A stretch of 64,000 nucleotides of DNA, taken from assembly GCA_933228895.1 (NCBI GenBank), contig OW121857.1:76255672-76319671 (forward strand). Reading direction: 5' to 3'. Position 1 is the first letter of the stretch, and the number at the start of each line of letters is the position of its first letter. Positions 1 to 11,699 of the stretch are shown piece after piece. Position numbers and translations under genes: made by a program. The DNA is from Platycnemis pennipes (taxonomy: Eukaryota; Arthropoda; Insecta; Odonata; Platycnemididae). The notes beneath the pieces were generated by a model. The model saw nothing but the letters and a program-made list of their open reading frames with translations, did not search any database and was not told where the DNA came from.

Positions 1-300
1 ATATTGATCCGGACCGATTTTCAGACGCCAGAATAAATCCCAGCACTGCATTCGAGCAGATGATGGAACAGAATACTCGATGCATCGGAAAGGAATGGTA
101 AAAAAAATTGCCTGACGAAAGTGGAAGGAAGCACTGATTCTTTTAGCGCAGAGTTTTTTGGAGGGGATGAGGGCATTGGAAGAGACAACCGATGACATGG
201 AAAATCCGAGACCACGATATTGGAAAGGTGAGGGAGAAAGAGAAAAAGATGCTGGGGAATTTGAGGAACGATTTCCCGAAGAATCGTGAGCCTTGGACGC
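1..300. other. Unassigned non-coding sequence
   Basis: Mixed-composition DNA with no recognisable repeat or coding signal. The minus-strand frame running through it continues into the GC-rich island and has no family resemblance. Confidence 0.4.
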
Positions 301-720
301 ATCCAATTTAAGGTAAAGCAAGCGTCCCAACTCCGCATCTTTGCAATCGCTCGAGAGGAAAGAACCAGCAGCTCGTGCCCTCCCTTCATCCGCCAAAACC
401 CACAAACATGGGTGCCTAGAGGGAGGAGGATGGGATGGGGCAGGTGGGGAAGATTTACTGCGCCGTCACCACCGCGCCGGTTCTCGAACCCCGTACCCTT
501 TCACCCAATCCACTCCCTAATCAGGAGCGGGTGGAAGGAGAGGGAAAGGCAATATATCTCTTCCCCGGGCCTTCCACCATCGATGGATCCTTACGCGCTT
601 CGTGATCTGCCCTTTTGAGGGACCCTCGGGACCTTTGACCCCGCTCATGGTCTTGGCGCGCACGACCCTGCACGAGTTGCAAAGGCGAACTTCCACCGTT
701 CACTCCATCTACTCTGGAGG
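300..720. other. GC-rich purine/pyrimidine-skewed island
   Basis: An abrupt rise in G+C with runs such as gggaggaggatgggatgggg followed by C-rich stretches. Several overlapping short frames on both strands have low-complexity translations, as expected from GC-rich non-coding DNA. It ends just before a LINE-A copy. It could be regulatory, but no motif decides this. Confidence 0.45.
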
Positions 721-763
721 CGTCAGTGGAGGTTAGACTAGAGCTAATTTGGAAAATAGTGAG

Positions 764-1245
764 ATCTACATCTACATAATACCCTGCAAGCCACCATAAA
801 GGTGTGTGGCAGGGTGTGAACTCTCACCAAACATGCACTACAGATCATGCATAAAAAAGATAAGTACTTGTATAGGTACTGTTCAAAACTACGCTATTTA
901 AAAAAAGATAAAAATAGCAAAGCATACATGCGAAAACATGTTGTTAGTTGGGTTAGCTTTAAGTCCTTATACCAACATTCAGCTACCAATGTTATCCATT
1001 GCTACACTCGTACTGTATATATTTAACGTTATTCATATCCCTAATAGTACGAGGAAAAAAGGACATTTTGAATCTGTCAGTTCGGCAATCAATTTCTCTA
1101 ATTTTGTGATTACGGTCCAGTCTACCATAGTAAGTTGAGGTCCGCAAAATATTTTTAACATCATCACTGAAAATATGGTCTTGGAATGTGTTTAAGAGAT
1201 TAAGTCTTAATTTCTACCTGCGATCTGACAATGATTCCCGATCTA
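764..1245 (-). mobile_element. LINE-A, 3' part (5'-truncated non-LTR retrotransposon)
   Basis: Reading the minus strand, the element ends at 764 with a TGTAGA-type tail preceded by the conserved 3' hairpin (CCTGCCACACACC ... GGTGGCTTGCAGG). Further upstream the decayed reverse-transcriptase C-terminus can be followed as K-RE-D---D-FK--FFPRTIR around 1,050-1,140, the region that in CR1/L2/Jockey-group LINEs ends the polymerase ORF. The same sequence recurs at 14.95 and 58.3 kb. Stops and frameshifts interrupt it, so it is a dead copy. The left (LINE 5') limit near 1,245 is approximate. Confidence 0.8.
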
Positions 1246-2180
1246 ATTCATTTAACAGACTGAAATAGCAACGTTGAGAAGATGCTGGAACTATGTTTGA
1301 GGAAGATTAGGATCTCTGTTAGGTATATTCTTGAGCAAGATTCAGCAAATATTCTGCACGCACAAAGCACTCCGAAATTCGCATCAAGGGTGTGTGGAAT
1401 GGGTTGAGCCATCACCACGTATTTTTTTTTTTTAACAGAGACAACTAAATTCACACTTGCTATCATGCGAGCATACTATTCCGCGCATGCACTGTTAAGA
1501 CGCATCTGTGAGATGTTAACGCAATCCAATTACTATTGATAGATCAAGCATTTCAAAATACATCAGTTAATTAATGATTTAATAATATTAAGATAATATT
1601 TTAGCAGAAATTCTCATTGATGAGAGAAACACTGATGGTGAAAATATAAGAGAAAAGCTTGGTTAGCAAAAGGTGATAACTTCAGAGCAGCTAACATCCA
1701 CATCCACATTTAATAGGAATAAACTTCAAGCCACCGTGAGGGTTCGTACGTGAGCCGTCCATTAGGGATCCATAATATCTAGAATTAAATGTTAATCTTA
1801 GAGGAAGCATAGTATTTTCACATATAATACTGTAGTGATATCATTCACCATCTTGGATATCTCACATAAAACATATTCACATATTTTGTCAGTCATGCAA
1901 AAAAAATTTAATCAATATCTATAATTACGCTGCAACACAAAAGTACTAATAAAAATGTACATAAGCTTTACTAATTTCCTCCTCGTAGCTTCGTTGTAAT
2001 CTGTAACCGTCTCTAACTTTGCGAGGAAAGTATGAATTCGTATTTATTCATTTCTTCATGCAATACTTTGTCATCTACAAAATTCAATTGCCGTTGTTCA
2101 GGTTGACAATCCTTTCATCAGCATTTTCATCTCCGCAGAGAAATCAGACTTCAGCCTTATCATGATATTGCCCAAACATA
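1246..2180. other. AT-rich non-coding sequence with a LINE-A relic
   Basis: Mostly unassigned. At about 1,697-1,755 a weak minus-strand relic of the LINE-A end is visible (catccacatccac, then caagccaccgtgaggg). Nothing else was recognised. Confidence 0.35.
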
Positions 2181-2815
2181 GCTTCAAATTTACCCTACAT
2201 ATCCCTTACCTTTTCCAAACCTTTCCCCAACGTCCTGTCAACATTTCTAATTCACTCCCGTCCGCCCTCACTATCAATCCCCAACTTTAACCCCCCAATT
2301 CGAATCCCCTCAGTCTATCCCACCCTCTCACTCCATCACACTCACACAGCTACCCTCCACCGACTGAACTGTCACCCCCTGCCCCTTCCCCGCACACTCG
2401 ACCGTCGCCCACGCCTCGTGATCCTTGGCCGTGCATGATTCACCCGACAGCTATTCGGCCGTGATGTCACGACGGCCGGCCATGAGGGAAAGTGGCGGGG
2501 CGGGGAATGAGCGATTGCCGGGTTTCGCGAACGGGTGGGTTTCGGAGGGTGAGGGGCAGCGGAAACGGTGGGAGGCGGTGGACGGAACAGGGGGTGTCCA
2601 GCCCTCACGGAACCAGGGAGGAGCAAGGGGGTTGGTTCCCGCTCACCACGGAGGGATGGCAGACGACGGAGTCGGGGGAGGGTTGTTTTTATTGCCCTCT
2701 CCGCAACGTTTTTATTTATTTTCGCGCCCCACCACGGGGTGGACATGCGCCGTCGGGGTGGAAAATTTAACGGTCGGATACGCAAGGGGATGACTCTCCG
2801 ATACTGAGTTACGGT
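2180..2815. other. GC-rich island, C/T-rich then G-rich
   Basis: The plus strand is strongly pyrimidine-rich up to about 2,400 and then switches to G-rich (ggcggggcggggaatgagcg and similar) to about 2,800. Overlapping frames on both strands translate to Pro/Arg/Gly-rich low-complexity peptides. This is one of a series of islands that interrupt the AT-rich background. Confidence 0.45.
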
Positions 2816-3198
2816 TATTCCGAAGTCGACATATCAACCCCTTTTACGAACCGGTGAGCACTTTAGTCACCCCGTTTAAGCCACTCTAAAATATTTTCCC
2901 CAGCCTACATCGAAGTAAGGAGCCATATTTGAGTGTTATTACAACAGATGGATGGCAACGAACGGCCGAATCGGAAATTGCATTTCGACGCAGAATTTCA
3001 GAGAGTTTCACGCAAAATTTCCACAGCACGCGCCTGAAGCAATAACAACGACGTCGACAAAGTTATTTATAGGAATGTCGCGGACGTTAACTCTTTCTTC
3101 CATTTATTGACTGCAATACTATAACTGGACCGCTAGAATACCTGGATTATTTTTTCCTTTGCAACAAATACACATTACTGCAAAGGATCAGATGAATT
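2816..3198. other. Unassigned sequence
   Basis: Moderate GC declining to AT-rich; no repeat family or frame recognised. Confidence 0.3.
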
Positions 3199-3425
3199 CA
3201 TCTACAGCTACACAATGCCCTGCAATATACCATAAAAGTGTGTGGTAGGGGGAATTCACACCAAACAATCATTGCATATCATGCTCAAAAAAATTAGTAA
3301 CTATATTCTAGTCGAAACATAACAATTAAAAAACAGAATTACAATAGCATGTACAACGATTGGTTGGGTTAGCTTAAAGTCCTTAAATCAAAATGCAACT
3401 ACCTATGCTATCCAGTATTTTATGA
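3199..3425 (-). mobile_element. LINE-A 3' end, diverged
   Basis: Begins with catctacagctacacaatg, followed by the hairpin region (tgcaatataccataaaagtgtgtggtaggggg) in slightly decayed form. It then follows the order of the 764-1,245 copy through the 'ggttgggttagctt-aaagtcc' block. The reverse-transcriptase part is lost. Mismatches against other copies are frequent, so it is an old insertion. Confidence 0.75.
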
Positions 3426-3764
3426 GGAAATTGTCCACTGAAACACGTTTTCTGAAGCATTTCATTTCTCTTAAGAGTATTTATCTCGTCAGATGATTGC
3501 AATATTTTAGTAGGATGAGATGAAGTTGGATGATTTTTACTTAAGTACCACTGATTATTCGATTCATGCTAACAACCGCTCCGATTGGTCGATACTGTTG
3601 AGGATATGTTGGTAAAATAATATGTTCGTATGGGACAAGGGAATTGTTCAAGTCTGGACTTGAACTTGAACTTGAAGTCTGGCGCGCAGTAGTACTATTA
3701 GATGGAGGCGACTGGCAACTTGACCATTAGGGCATTTACGGATAAATGGATAATGAGGTAGAGA
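3426..3764. other. Unassigned, with a short acttga microrepeat
   Basis: No element recognised. A short tandem 'acttga' run lies at about 3,657-3,677 inside a small imperfect palindrome (gtctgg ... gtctgg). Confidence 0.3.
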
Positions 3765-4020
3765 TAATATTTTCCATAAAACGGTGGAAGAGCGGAGAGG
3801 TACCTGGGGTCAGAGTTAGCCTACTCTCAACAAAATATACCAAATGCTGTACAGGGTAATATTCAATATCATGGACGGAGAACTGAACTTAAAATTCTCT
3901 TTTAAAGCACTCAAGACCTGTATACTAACAGATTATCACGTCCACTTCCAGGATTTGTACTCTAGCTCTCAGAAAGAGTGCCTAGTACTTCATCCACCAC
4001 ACCAACCCGATCCCGAATGG
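3765..4020 (-). mobile_element. SINE-3, degenerate copy
   Basis: The two ends match SINE-3 in reverse: gtggaagagcggagaggtac and gttagcctactctcaacaaa on the left, and atccaccacaccaacccgat on the right, where other copies have the tRNA-like 5' head. The middle has diverged or been replaced, so the call rests on the two end blocks in the right order. Confidence 0.5.
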
Positions 4021-4785
4021 AAAAATAATAGGAGATTTAGGATAATTGAGCATTATTTAGAAAAAGAAAATATAATATTTCACACGCAATAACAATGAAC
4101 AGTCCAAAACCGTAAGTAAGCTACACTTTTTATTTGAAAGGAATGACGACCTTTGATGGAGAGGTGACGAGTACCTACAAAAGAAAAGATTGAGCAAGAG
4201 GAGTCTCAGTGTGGAGGACCACGGCCATGATGGAAACATTAAAACTTGACACCTATTGAATGAACTGTTTGTTCCATTTAAATATGAGATTTTATCAAAA
4301 GAAGTTCTCAAGATCAATTGTAATTTTTATCATTCAAATTTCACATTTTTTCCATTAAAATTCTAATTATTATTAATTTAATAATCATTCACGCGTTAAA
4401 ATTTACAATCCATTATAACCTGCACTGTTCCACCAGCACTCAGTGTACTCAATATATGATATTCAATCTATGCGTGAATACATATCTATAGGTATCTATA
4501 GATAAATACGGTCTGTAACTCAGAATTAATACTTCGAATGACTTTCCAAATTCTTTTTCATAGCGGGGATCAATGACTTCATCTATAAATCAAGGCTTGT
4601 CAACAGAAATCTATTTGGAAAGGGACATAAAAGGAATGGGTTCCGATAATACCTGATCTCTTTTCGCACTGAGATCCGTTACGTGTAAACTGTTTGGGCC
4701 TATACAATAACTGGGTGAAATCTAGAGATGAAAAAAACGACCATATTCCAAAAAAAGAATAATTCCTTCTCTTTTCACAATTCCA
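4021..4785. other. AT-rich unassigned sequence
   Basis: Short frames on both strands show no family features. No repeat shared with the rest of the window was recognised. Confidence 0.3.
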
Positions 4786-4975
4786 GGAAAACACCTACAT
4801 CTTTGCCAGATGGTCACGGTAACGGTGGAATAGAGCCCGGATCTGTGTAAATTGATTGATTTTAATGAATACTAAATATTTGGAAATGGAAAACACCTAT
4901 ATATTTGCCGGATGGTCAAGGTAACGGTGGAATAGAGCCTGGATCTGTGTAAATTGATTGATTTCAATGATTTTA
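4786..4975. repeat. Two-copy tandem duplication, 102-bp period
   Basis: The block starting ggaaaacacctacatctttg at 4,786 recurs at 4,888 with few changes, through the shared segment ggaatagagcc-ggatctgtg to aaattgattgattt. About 85 bp of the second copy are preserved. The divergence shows it is not recent. It is not related to the other repeats here. Confidence 0.8.
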
Positions 4976-5330
4976 AGTATTAAATGTGGAGTCAAATATG
5001 GGTACAATATTTAAAAGAAGCTTGATGATAACTAAACGACAGTAACTTTAACTAAACTAAAATCTTTCGGCAGTAAAAACTGATTCTGTTTCCAGCCATT
5101 GGTGCCTGGTATGAGGGAGAACAATCAGGCGAAATACGGGAGACTGAAGTGCTGAGAAGAAAAATAAAATTGTGGGACAGCATGAGAGTGGAGAAGCAAT
5201 AGACAATGAATTCGAATATCGTGATTGAAAAACGGACTCACAGGCCCTTGAGGAATTGAAACATCAGCTCGAGCGCTAGGGGGGATATGAAAACATTTAT
5301 GCGAGATGTGTCACCACGAAAGGGTTGGTA
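4976..5330. other. Unassigned sequence
   Basis: A moderately purine-rich stretch (5,100-5,200 resembles generic gagaa-rich LINE sequence) but no motif supports an assignment. Confidence 0.25.
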
Positions 5331-5650
5331 TATGGGAAAAATGGATGGAAGGGGGAAGATGGTTGACAAGACGCGGAGAGGGTAGATCGGGGAGGTAGGA
5401 GTATTGAGCAGTCACCAGCGCCACGAAAAGCCGCCTTGGTATCGTGCGCAGAAGGCGCGCAATCCGCTATGCGGCCCCTTTCCGCACGTCGCGGCGGCTT
5501 TTTACGGTTCGAGACGAACGACCTATTCGGTGTCGACGACTTGGAGAGGGAGACGAGGAGAAAAGGAGGAGGCTTTGGGAGGGTCATTCAAAAGGATTAG
5601 CGCTCCATACTGAGCGCTTTATTTTTCCTGTCGAAGCGAAGGCGTAAAAT
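5330..5650. other. GC-rich island
   Basis: A CpG-containing island (ggcccctttccgcacgtcgc, ggcggctttttacgg) with purine-rich flanks. Overlapping frames on both strands are arginine- and serine-rich shadows of the same stretch. No recognisable domain or promoter element. Confidence 0.45.
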
Positions 5651-6849
5651 GGAAACGTATCAGCGCTTATGGATATATGAGGTGGTAGGGAAACACGAGC
5701 TAAGAGTTTTTTCTACTGAGTATTTTGCTCTAAGATGGCAAAATGGCGAGCTTCTCCGAGAATACAATGGAACAACAGCACGCCACATCCTTCTAGAAAG
5801 TAACCACTCATCTTATTTACACATCGTTTCGTTAATTAAGTAGCGGTAAATTTAGCAAGGGTATTATAATAATAAATGCTTTGAAATGTCTCTCCTTGAA
5901 AATAAATTTATTACAATACAAACAAGTTTAATCTTCCTTTTTCTATACATTACAGCGTGCATTTTAGACTCTATTGAAGTAATTAAATTCCACATGATAG
6001 ATCCAAATCAAATAATTTTTCAGTCTTATGGATTGAAAAATACTTCATTCAACTATTTTTAACAACACAAGGGCATCACCAAGGGCAAACGAGAGGATTT
6101 TACGGAGCTATATGCTTGAATTCATGGCACATTGAGCTATTTTCTTATATATCTTAAAACATAACCGAAATTGAAAATAATCTATTTTATTCATCAATAA
6201 GTAAAGCATTTTTCCCGTTATAAGTTTATGTATAAAGTTGACAGTAAATAATTACGTTAAACTTAAGAATCATGTTAAAGCCTTAATAATTCGCTGACGA
6301 AAATAATATCCTGTCCACATTACTTACATTTAGGCTTTCCCGCAGAGGAATTTCAATACGTCCTCTGGCTTTGAGAAACGAGACCTAGAAATCTAGCTTT
6401 GCAAAACGCAAGTTTCGAAAAAAACCTTTTGGATTGACGATATAAATTCGTTAAAATCGGATTTTCGCAGAGAATTCCAAGTAAGTGCGTAGAAAAGCAA
6501 GAGAACGAAGTCAGTTCTAATATCTGCTCGAGTCTCATTTACAAAATATATCCAGTACATGGGATCAGTAGAAAGCAGTTTTTAATACCAGATTGGAATG
6601 TAAGCAGAAGATACAGACGATATTTTTGAAGGCCGATAAGGTAATTGCATTGCTAGTACATCTAATTTCACGAAATATAATGGAGTTCGCTATCAAACTC
6701 TAGTTTTCAATACATAAATACAATCTCTGAATAAAGTCGAATCCGTTTCCTTTTCCAAGGGCTTCAAAAACATTTGCCAATTCATTGGTACAACGATATA
6801 ACTGATAACCAATATTACGTAGCACATTTTTAGACTTCATACTCTTAAT
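5651..6849. other. AT-rich unassigned sequence
   Basis: No repeat, RNA gene or plausible coding frame recognised. Confidence 0.3.
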
Positions 6850-7198
6850 CATTCTTGCGTGGTGCTACAGAAAAATGATGAAGATTAAATAGATTGATCA
6901 AGAGATCAACAGAGTAGTCCTAAGAAGAGTGGGGGAAGCAGAAATCTTCTGATAACATTAAAGAGAAAATGGAAGAATTTCATCGGCAATAAGCTGACAT
7001 GTGATTGTCAAATGAAGACAATTTTCGAGAAAAAAGATATGAAAAGCTTCGGAAAGGAATTAAATACACACAAAAGTTAACGAGCGTGTTCGTAAGTGAA
7101 GACTAATGTCAATATTATGAGGTTAATTGATAGGAGGATGAAGTAAAGAGCTGCGTCAAACCAATCTTACGATTGCTGACCCGTGATGATGATGATTA
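6850..7198 (+). mobile_element. RTE-like LINE, 3' remnant
   Basis: Begins near tgcgtggtgctacagaaaaatgatgaagat, which corresponds to the W/C-Y-Q/R-MMKI block of RTE-type reverse transcriptases. It ends with the tail shared by all plus-strand copies here: agctgcgtcaaaccaatc, then gattgctgacc, then a gatgatgatgat run. Between them are aggttaattgataggaggat and other terminal-ORF blocks, all frameshifted. It is dead and 5'-truncated. The shared tail places it with the copies at 10.6, 35, 40 and 59 kb. Confidence 0.75.
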
Positions 7199-8249
7199 AA
7201 TAGACTAGAGAAAGTGACTTTAATACTCATTTCAGTCATTTTCTATATTATTCTCATAGCATTACATTCTTCTTTTTTTCTGCAAACAATAAAGGAACAG
7301 AATAGGTTTTAGATCGGATAGACTAGCGCATATGCTCATAGTTAAGTATTTCGTTCAATGTAATAATCTGGACGGGTGCATTTAAAACAACTTTTCTCAT
7401 AATATGGCGTTAAACTGATTTATTTGCGAATATCTGATCGCAAATATGAACGTGCCTGCTTGCAGAAGGAATTCAGTGCGTAAATTTTGAGAATATAAGG
7501 CAATGATTGCCAGTTATTTTGGACGTTTGATTTGGAATTGGCCATGGTTGACAATTTCTCCATTGTGACAGCGCTGAAGAGAACCATTATGCGCATGATA
7601 GCCACAATTGTCCAAAGCAAGGTTGTATAAATGACCCTTCAAAACTTAAAATCAAAATTATTTATTTTTTTTAAATCGTTAAAGGACCTTTAATAACTCG
7701 AAATAATCTGTAACATGCATGATGCAATACAAAAAGGTGCTTAAATCCATTAACTTTACCCATGCAATTATTAAGAATTGCTCGTCTGCAGATAGTCGTA
7801 ACACAAAATGAGATTTATTTTGCTATATCAATCCACATGGAGCGCAGCCTAAGATTAATTTTACGAATCTATGTCGCCCGAGTTGACAGGAAAGAAGAAG
7901 TATCGCCAAATAGAATAAAAAAATTCACGCGGTAATTAATTCCTAAATCGTGGAAAACTACCAGCAAGATTAACAGTAAAAATAAAACATATTTCCGGAA
8001 AAATACATCACACCGAAAGCGAACAGATGTTCCGAGGACGAAGTTAATTGAAACTGCAATTAACATTAATAAATCCATCACCCTGTTACGCTTATGACTA
8101 CCAATTTTACACTCAAGTGCAACTAAAAATGTAACGAAGAGTTTGACATTGAAAATTATGCGCAACTGTGCTCGAAAATGTATTAGCTCCTCACACTGCG
8201 AGTTGCTATTTGAAATACCTCTGCAGCGTTTTAAGGAAAGTGAATTGAT
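7199..8249. other. AT-rich unassigned sequence
   Basis: Two short minus-strand frames (98 and 66 codons) have hydrophobic compositions but no family features. No repeats recognised. Confidence 0.3.
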
Positions 8250-8480
8250 ATGTTACAAAGAGTGTATGGTATAAAGAGCAAGAAACTTTGGGGGCAAAAT
8301 ATTACACATTACGTGGATGAAATTGAACTATATAGTTCGAGACATATTAAATACTTGCGAGTCACACTAACCCCCAAACGTAAGCATGTACCTGGGGAAC
8401 ACATAAACACAATTTATGAACCGGAATTGCATTTATCAGAAGAGTAAAGGGAAACTGTAATGCAAAAGTGAAGGAGAGAT
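8250..8480 (+). pseudogene. Possible reverse-transcriptase fragment (LINE)
   Basis: A 65-codon frame contains the order I-x-KYL-VTL-x-x-x-x-x-x-G-HI near residues 34-56. This resembles the 'KYLGVTLD...W..HI' block after the catalytic region of Jockey-group reverse transcriptases. The G of KYLG is replaced, the frame is short, and no flanking catalytic motif is seen. The resemblance is limited and could be chance. Confidence 0.35.
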
Positions 8481-10120
8481 ATTACTACGAGATAGCTAGG
8501 ATAAAAATAAGTACGCCGCTAATATGTAGGATTCAAGGAAAATACGGATTGATAAAGGAATTAGATAAATTTCAGATAAATAAATCTTGATTTGTAAACG
8601 ATTGTTATGTTAGTGTAACTTCGTTGCTATAGGAATGGGTTGTGAGAACCGTTAAACTATAAGACTGCATGCCAGAGTAAGGATTTTGCATAGTTACACG
8701 GCATACAAGCCCCTCTCCGAAACTGAGAGAATTTTAAAGATCGCGAACTACATTGGAAGATAATAAATCTCAAATAAAAGAAATAAGTTGCATAGCACAC
8801 GAATTCAAGTACCTACTTGTTCTTTCCTCGAACAGTTAACAAGTTCAAAACAAGCTCAAACCGTGATTCCATCATAAAATAAATTTCGTTTTTCATGATC
8901 CTGCTACCGTACACATTAAATATTCTGATTCTTGACACATCATTCTGATTAATAAAATAAACAGAAAAGACCGAGCTGGCGAACGTTTGGGTGTTAATGG
9001 ATACACTTAATGTGTTTCATTCATGTTGGTAGTTTTACTCAAATTTTTCATCGCATATAAGATAAAAATTGGTATTTAATGTTCGTGTCCGCATGATATT
9101 CATCTCATTAGATAGTAATTCTATAAAAACATTAGTCAATGTCAGCAAGGCAAGCTTGGTGAACCTCATACCGTTTGAAATAACCTCCAAGTGGCTAATG
9201 CAGGTTAGTTAGTTTTCGTACATAATAAAAATAATCTGTACTCCTCCAATGAATATGGTTAGTTTTAAGTGTCTGGAGCATCAATACCACCAATTCTTAT
9301 ATCTTATTAATGTTTATCAAATAGTTTATGCAAGGGGTGGTTAATCACCCCTTTTCACACGTCCTCGCGATTACTCGCAAGTTATTTAGTCGACAAAGGT
9401 CAAGGTGACAAAACTATGAACCATTTATAAGTTTTTGCGATGAAAATCAATAAAAATATGAAATTTATTCTAAATTTAGTGCCACTCAGACCGAAAGGAA
9501 TTGCACTTTAAGGCCGATGAATTATTCCAAAAATCATTCAATTAAAAAAAAGACAATATGCATCACATGATAACAATTCACATTGCTGGCATGGCGCAAC
9601 ATCTAGTACCTCTTTTATATTGATCGTTTCTCCTGCACATAAAGTGATCGGAAATAAAAAATACTACTGCAGTGCACTTTTAGCGAGAAATAGTCTCCTT
9701 ACATTCTGCCGATATGAAAGTAAAGGGTATTACCATTATTTGTAGTCAATGCATTAACTTCTCGCGTTACTTCAGTGTTGAAACTTAGATTAAACTCTCT
9801 TTGCGCTAGTCCAGCTGATTATGCGGCATAACGAAACTTCTCTTAAACCCAATTTCATTAGCTGCATTGCCATGACGTAAGGGAAACAACAAGCCAAGCA
9901 ACATACGCTAACAGGCTAAGCTGGGCCGCAAAAGGCAAGAGGTCAACGAAGCGGCACGGATCCGGCTCCTTGGACTTAGGTCGAGCACCTATGCATTACT
10001 GGGTGATATATGAGCTGACCACAAGGAGATTTTGGTTGATAACTGGCATTTTAGACCGGCTTTGACATCGTTGCTGCGACCAACACATTAAACATAAGCC
10101 ACAGATATGGTTGTATGTAT
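8481..10120. other. AT-rich unassigned sequence
   Basis: No element recognised. One small hairpin (aaggggtg-gttaat-caccccttt) lies at about 9,332-9,353. Confidence 0.3.
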
Positions 10121-10304
10121 GAACATGTCTTGGTGAATTTCAACTCATATTATTGTATACTAGGAAAACACAATCGGTTTCGGTAATTACCCTCAGGTTC
10201 AGAGGATTGTAAAGGATTGTACATGATGATGGGGTAACTGATAAAACCAGTTGTGCAACCCGTGAATCCAATAAATTGTATGGAAATTCACCAAGAAATG
10301 TCCA
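10121..10304. mobile_element. Snapback repeat, copy 1 (inverted 3' modules)
   Basis: The ends are inverted copies: cttggtgaattt at 10,129-10,140 pairs with aaattcaccaag at 10,284-10,295, with imperfect extension to both sides. Inside, ctcggtttcgg-type sequence (caatcggtttcggtaatta) on the left matches, in reverse, aactgataaaaccagttgtg on the right. Between them lies catgatgatgggg. The design is the same as at 39.5 and 50.7 kb. Confidence 0.6.
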
Positions 10305-10345
10305 TATATCCAATCATGTGTTGACCAACGATGATGATGATGAAT
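10305..10345 (+). mobile_element. RTE-like LINE tail fragment
   Basis: The stretch ccaatcatgtgttgaccaac followed by gatgatgatgatgaatc matches only the extreme 3' end of the RTE-like family. It directly abuts the snapback repeat. Confidence 0.45.
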
Positions 10346-10479
10346 CAATAATATACTAAAAAGACGGCCCATAATAATGCACTTGCAGAATTCAAAAGAA
10401 AAACACTTGGGGAACAATTGAAGGAAAACCCAAAAGTATTCTGGTCGTACGTATGACCCTATAGTTGCTTTTCTGCATG

Positions 10480-10543
10480 TCAATAATGCATGCTTGGTGA
10501 TCTGCACCCCCTGCACCCCGTGGATGTAGATGTACGTGAGGGA
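10480..10543 (+). mobile_element. LINE-A 3' tail with internal deletion
   Basis: aatgcatgcttggtgatctgc then accccctgcaccccgtggatgtagatgta matches the family's gcatgtttggtgag-caccccctgccacaca start and GTAGATGTAGAT tail. The hairpin middle is deleted. Confidence 0.55.
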
Positions 10544-10569
10544 GGTGCAAGGCCATACTTCTGCCGTCG

Positions 10570-10665
10570 ATTTACTTAAAAACGATAAGGGGGATATGAA
10601 GAATCAAATGGAAAGCTGCGTCAAACCAATCCTAGGATTGTTGACCAATGATGATGATGATGCAA
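10570..10665 (+). mobile_element. RTE-like LINE 3' end
   Basis: ggaaagctgcgtcaaaccaa, tcctaggattgttgaccaat and a gatgatgatgatg run match the 3' end seen at 7.15 and 35.45 kb. Only about 95 bp remain. Confidence 0.7.
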
Positions 10666-11030
10666 TCATGGAAATAATTCACAAAGTGATACCGTCATCA
10701 TTTCGATAACAAAACAACTTGTAATAAGTGATAAGAATATAAGTAAGTATCATATTTTCCTCAATAAATGATCATATTTCAACGCAAATAACGACCGGTG
10801 CTCTAAATATTTCTGTATTTTTTACATCCCCTTGATGTTATCTTCATTCGTCGTTTGCAACAGGAATTGATGAAATTGACTATTGAGTGTTCAACCAACA
10901 GGGAGTAGTATCAGTACCTGAGCGTATGTCCCTACTTTATCAAATTTCAAACATAAGAAGCTCCAAGTAATGTATTAGCCATATTTTATTATACATTTGG
11001 TTTTATCTTTAAACACACTTTTAGCTCATT
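10666..11030. other. Unassigned sequence
   Basis: AT-rich; nothing recognised. Confidence 0.25.
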
Positions 11031-11650
11031 CCTTCCCACAGTTCCATTCCGTAGCTGTTTTTTCCCTTTAAGCTCGGTTACTACCCCCTTGAAGCAATTC
11101 GGGAGGGTTAGAGAGGGCTCCACTCCCATCGCCACACCAAACTTAAGGAAAAAGATGCACTAAACACCAGAGAACAAGAAAAAGCGTTTATCGAGAGATC
11201 TGTCTCACCACAAGCCCTACTTCCTCCTCCACTTCCCCTCCCCTATTTCTTACTTCCCGGCATGCTTTCTCCAGCACACCCCGCTTCCCTCCCTTCCAAT
11301 TCATCCCTCTCCGACCGAACGACGTCCCTTACCCTCCCGCCCCTCTCATATACCCCCAGATATCCGAAACCAATCTCCACCCCCCTCAAACCCCTTACCC
11401 CAACACATCACTCCCAGAGCTCACACAAGAAACACATACAAGGGAATCATGGGAAAAGGGGTGGAAGGTTATGGGGGAGGAAAAATCAACCCAGCGTTTT
11501 GGAGAAGGGAGTGGCTAGAAGAATGAAAAGAAGAGTGCGTCCACTGCTCCTACTTGGCTCTCGACTCACCTCCTCACTTCTTCCTCCATTCTATCCGACA
11601 CTAGCTCTTTGGAAGGTTCCCGAAAAGGAAGGAATATTCCACACATACAG
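11030..11650. other. GC-rich, C/T-skewed island
   Basis: The plus strand is dominated by ccctcc/ttccc runs from 11,210 to 11,410 and then turns purine-rich (agaagggagtggctagaaga and similar). The 131-codon plus frame is Pro/Ser/Arg-rich low complexity, not a recognisable protein. Confidence 0.45.
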
Positions 11651-11699
11651 GAAATAACATAGTACCTCACTTAAAGATTTTATTTCGTAAAAAAATAAC

